Below are positions 61,889 through 64,000 of a stretch of 64,000 bases of DNA, piece by piece. Numbering within the stretch: position 1 is the stretch's first letter; every line of letters begins with the position of its first letter. The position numbers and the translations under genes are program-made. The DNA is from Oceanisphaera litoralis (GTDB lineage: Bacteria; Pseudomonadota; Gammaproteobacteria; Enterobacterales; Aeromonadaceae). The stretch spans positions 62,001 through 126,000 of the forward strand of contig NZ_JAFBBE010000007.1 in NCBI RefSeq assembly GCF_016907015.1. Direction: 5' to 3'. The notes below the pieces were generated by a model. That model ran no database searches. It worked only from the letters and a program-made list of their open reading frames with translations, and was not told where the DNA came from.

Positions 61889-63685
61889 ATGGTAAACCAA
61901 GCCCAGGGAAAGCCGGGTATCTGGGCCCGGCTGCTGCCGTTCCTGCAATGGGCACCGCTGGTCAATGCCGCCAGCCTGCGGGCGGACGCTCAGGCCGGGC
62001 TGACCAACGCCGTTATTGTACTGCCTCAGGGGGTCGCCTATGCCCTGATCGCCGGCCTGCCACCGGAATACGGGCTTTATGCCGCCATAGTGCCGGCCAT
62101 TATCGCCGCCCTGTTCGGCTCCTCCTGGCACCTGATCTCCGGCCCCACCGCCGCCATGTCCATCGTGGTGTTCACCTCGGTCAGTCCGTTGGCGGAGCCG
62201 GGGTCGGCCGAATTCATCGCCCTGGCGCTGACCCTGACCCTGATGAAGGGGGTCTTTCAACTGGTGATGGCCGCAGCCCGGCTGGGTGTACTGGTCAACT
62301 TCGTGTCCCATTCGGTGGTGATCGGCTTTACCGCCGGCGCCGCCGTGGTCATCGCCGCCAGCCAGTTGCAGAACCTGCTGGGGTTGTCGCTGCCGACCGA
62401 CGGCTCCTTTACCGACAACGGCTGGCAGGTGCTCAGTCATTTGTCCCTGATCGATCCCTACAGCCTGTCGGTGGGGCTGCTGACTCTGGTGAGCTGCATA
62501 CTGATCAAAAAAATCCTGCCGCGCTGGCCCAATATGCTGATGGCCCTGGCGCTGGCCAGCGGCCTGGCCTTTATTCTCGACCCCGGGCAGCAGCATATTG
62601 CCATGGTGGGCGCCATTCCCGCCGGTCTGCCGCCCCTGAGCATGCCCGATCTCGGCTTCGGCAGCATGAGCGCCCTGTCCTCGGGCGCCCTGGCCATCAG
62701 CCTGCTCGGGCTGGTCGAAGCCTCCTCCATCTCCCGGGCCATCGCCAGTCGCTCCCACCAGCGACTGGATGACAATCAGGAGTTTATCGGCCAGGGCCTG
62801 TCGAACCTGGTCGGCGCCTTCTTCTCCTGCTACGCCTCTTCCGGCTCCTTTACCCGTACCGGCGTTAACTATACCTCCGGCGCCCGCACCCCCATGGCGG
62901 CGATTTTTGCCTCCTGCTTTTTGCTGCTCATACTGCAGTTGTTTTCCGGCATCACCGCCTGGCTGCCCATCCCCGCCATGGCCGGTCTGCTGCTGGTGGT
63001 GGCCTGGAACCTGATCGACTTTCATCACATCAAACTGATCGTCCGCGCGGCCAAATCCGAAACCACTGTGCTGCTTGTCACCTTTGCCGCCACCTTGCTG
63101 GTGGCGCTGGAATTCGCCATTTACGCGGGGGTGATACTGTCGCTGGTGTTTTACCTGAAACGCACCTCGACCCCTCGCATCGTCTCCATACTGCCGGATC
63201 CGGATGCCAGGCATCCCTTCTTTATCAGTGCCGAGAATAAACGCCTGCCCTATTGCCCCCAGCTGCGCATCATCCGCATCGAGGGCTCCCTGTTCTTCGG
63301 TGCCGTCAACCATGTACAGGAATACCTGCAGAATATTCGCGAGCCCCGCTTGCTGATCGTCGGCAACGGCATGAATTTCGTGGATATTGTCGGGGCCGAA
63401 ATGCTGCTGCAGGAATCGATGCGGCGGCGGGCCGCCGGGGGCGATCTCTATCTGAGTAATCTCAAGGAAGGGGTGCTGCGTGTTCTCAAACGCAATAACC
63501 TGATCGAACGGCTGGGTGAGGATCATATCTTCATCAACAAGGGCCGGGCCATTCACCGTATCTACGCACAGCTGGACCCCGTTGTCTGCAAAACATGCAC
63601 CGCCAGGATCTTCCAGGAATGTCATGTGGCCCCGCCCGGCGAAAAGCCGCGCGACGACACCATTATCACGCAACAGAAAGCCTGA
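61889..63685 (+). CDS. SulP family anion transporter with STAS domain
   Basis: 598-residue transporter: about eleven membrane segments (30-440), starting with 'AGLTNAVIVLPQGVAYALIA', then a cytoplasmic STAS domain (about 465-570). 'NLVGAFFSCYASSGSFTRTG' is the conserved SulP centre. The tail has a Cys-rich patch 'VCKTCTARIFQEC' after the STAS domain. Sulfate, bicarbonate or dicarboxylate are possible substrates. The ATG at 61889 has AAGGGAG upstream; a longer in-frame ORF from 61502 overlaps the permease and is not used. Confidence 0.9.
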   Translation: MVNQAQGKPGIWARLLPFLQWAPLVNAASLRADAQAGLTNAVIVLPQGVAYALIAGLPPEYGLYAAIVPAIIAALFGSSWHLISGPTAAMSIVVFTSVSPLAEPGSAEFIALALTLTLMKGVFQLVMAAARLGVLVNFVSHSVVIGFTAGAAVVIAASQLQNLLGLSLPTDGSFTDNGWQVLSHLSLIDPYSLSVGLLTLVSCILIKKILPRWPNMLMALALASGLAFILDPGQQHIAMVGAIPAGLPPLSMPDLGFGSMSALSSGALAISLLGLVEASSISRAIASRSHQRLDDNQEFIGQGLSNLVGAFFSCYASSGSFTRTGVNYTSGARTPMAAIFASCFLLLILQLFSGITAWLPIPAMAGLLLVVAWNLIDFHHIKLIVRAAKSETTVLLVTFAATLLVALEFAIYAGVILSLVFYLKRTSTPRIVSILPDPDARHPFFISAENKRLPYCPQLRIIRIEGSLFFGAVNHVQEYLQNIREPRLLIVGNGMNFVDIVGAEMLLQESMRRRAAGGDLYLSNLKEGVLRVLKRNNLIERLGEDHIFINKGRAIHRIYAQLDPVVCKTCTARIFQECHVAPPGEKPRDDTIITQQKA

Positions 63686-63705
63686 ACGTCACCGAGGGCA
63701 GAACC

Positions 63706-63909
63706 ATGACCTGTCTTGTTCACGCGCATCCTGGCCGACTGGTGTCGGTACGCGAGCGGCTCAATATCGACTCCGGCGTGTCCGGGACGTCCATAGAGGA
63801 CATTTCGCTCCGCGCCCTGCCCTTAGCGATCACCTCGGTGATCGCCCTGTTCATCATCGCCTATATAGCGCAGATCACCCTGTTTCTGCCTCGACTGCTG
63901 GGATATTAG
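63706..63909 (+). CDS. Small membrane ORF, similar to the end of a TRAP DctM permease
   Basis: 67 residues. The C-terminal half 'DISLRALPLAITSVIALFII' and the final 'FLPRLLGY' look like the last helix of TRAP-type large permeases (DctM), but the first 30 residues do not. It could be a decayed permease remnant or a genuine small membrane protein. GAGGGC lies before the ATG. It sits 20 bp after the SulP gene. Confidence 0.4.
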   Translation: MTCLVHAHPGRLVSVRERLNIDSGVSGTSIEDISLRALPLAITSVIALFIIAYIAQITLFLPRLLGY

Positions 63910-63928
63910 CGACGGGTTCACTATGATA

Positions 63929-63956
63929 GACGGGGCCGACCTTTCTCGGCCCCGTC
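63929..63956 (+). terminator. Hairpin, probable terminator
   Basis: GACGGGGCCGA (63929-63939) pairs with TCGGCCCCGTC (63946-63956). The following CTTATATT is a poor U-tract, so efficiency is uncertain. Confidence 0.6.
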
Positions 63957-63983
63957 CTTATATTCACGATGAGGAATATGCGT

Positions 63984-64000
63984 ATGTTGCCGGAAATAAA
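63984..64000 (+). CDS. Start of the next gene (cut by the window end)
   Basis: ATG at 63984 with GAGGAA 7 nt upstream; only MLPEI can be read. A further ATG lies at 63978. Nothing can be said about the product. Confidence 0.25.

Noticed and set aside
61808-63673. Minus-strand ORF of 621 codons opposite the SulP gene
   Set aside because: Antisense shadow; the SulP protein has complete domains on the other strand.

Overview
The window is a 64 kb piece of a GC-rich gammaproteobacterial chromosome. The rpsU-yqeY-dnaG-rpoD macromolecular-synthesis block, with tsaD, plsY, folB, uppP and cca beside it, and E. coli-like BtsS, LpxL, GlnE and HldE proteins all point to Gammaproteobacteria. Gene content and GC level suggest an Aeromonadales relative (Oceanimonas/Zobellella/Oceanisphaera type). 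The class is well supported; the genus-level guess is inference only. Nearly all of the sequence is ordinary, densely packed chromosome. I see no prophage, CRISPR array, rRNA operon or complete insertion sequence.

Layout. 1-3053: cpdA (cut by the left edge), yqiB and nudF on the minus strand, divergent from tolC. 3118-10372: a tricarboxylate-transport locus, with tctC-tctB-tctA and an AbrB-family membrane protein on the minus strand, and a tctD/tctE two-component system plus a periplasmic binding protein on the plus strand. 10489-20300: nitrate assimilation, first nasA-cobA behind a near-perfect sigma-54 promoter, then nrtA-nrtB-nrtC-nirB-nirD (uptake, nitrite reduction, siroheme precursor supply). 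20333-29151: hldE, lpxL, glnE, a small yjfI/yjfJ (PspA-like) operon with a putative ribbon-helix-helix protein, and a CYTH/CHAD triphosphatase. 29320-36487: DUF47-pit phosphate transport, an SH3-domain protein, an unknown membrane protein, and putA. 36644-45856: cca, uppP, folB, plsY, tsaD, then rpsU-yqeY-dnaG-rpoD.

46002-52970 is the least ordinary part. A tRNA-Ile2(CAU) gene is followed by an AT-richer stretch with an orphan ORF. Next comes an isolated 3' fragment of a sirtuin gene, then btsS-btsR-cstA (pyruvate sensing and uptake), then the intact sirtuin gene, which runs convergently into a panE whose 3' end is frameshifted. The sirtuin fragment and the intact 3' end form a direct repeat around the btsSR-cstA block.

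52967-63685 holds a DUF2797 protein, a VOC protein, a PhoD-like phosphatase, an AI-2E family transporter, then a purine/allantoin catabolic cluster (allA, uraD, puuE divergent from uraH and an NCS2 purine permease) and a SulP anion transporter. A 36-bp near-perfect palindrome lies in the puuE/uraH divergent region and is the best operator candidate in the window. The window ends with a small membrane ORF resembling the tail of a TRAP permease.

I do not find a clearly new multi-gene system. The strongest leads are the sirtuin-repeat structure, the frameshifted panE, the 36-bp palindrome, and the yjfI-yjfJ-RHH operon.
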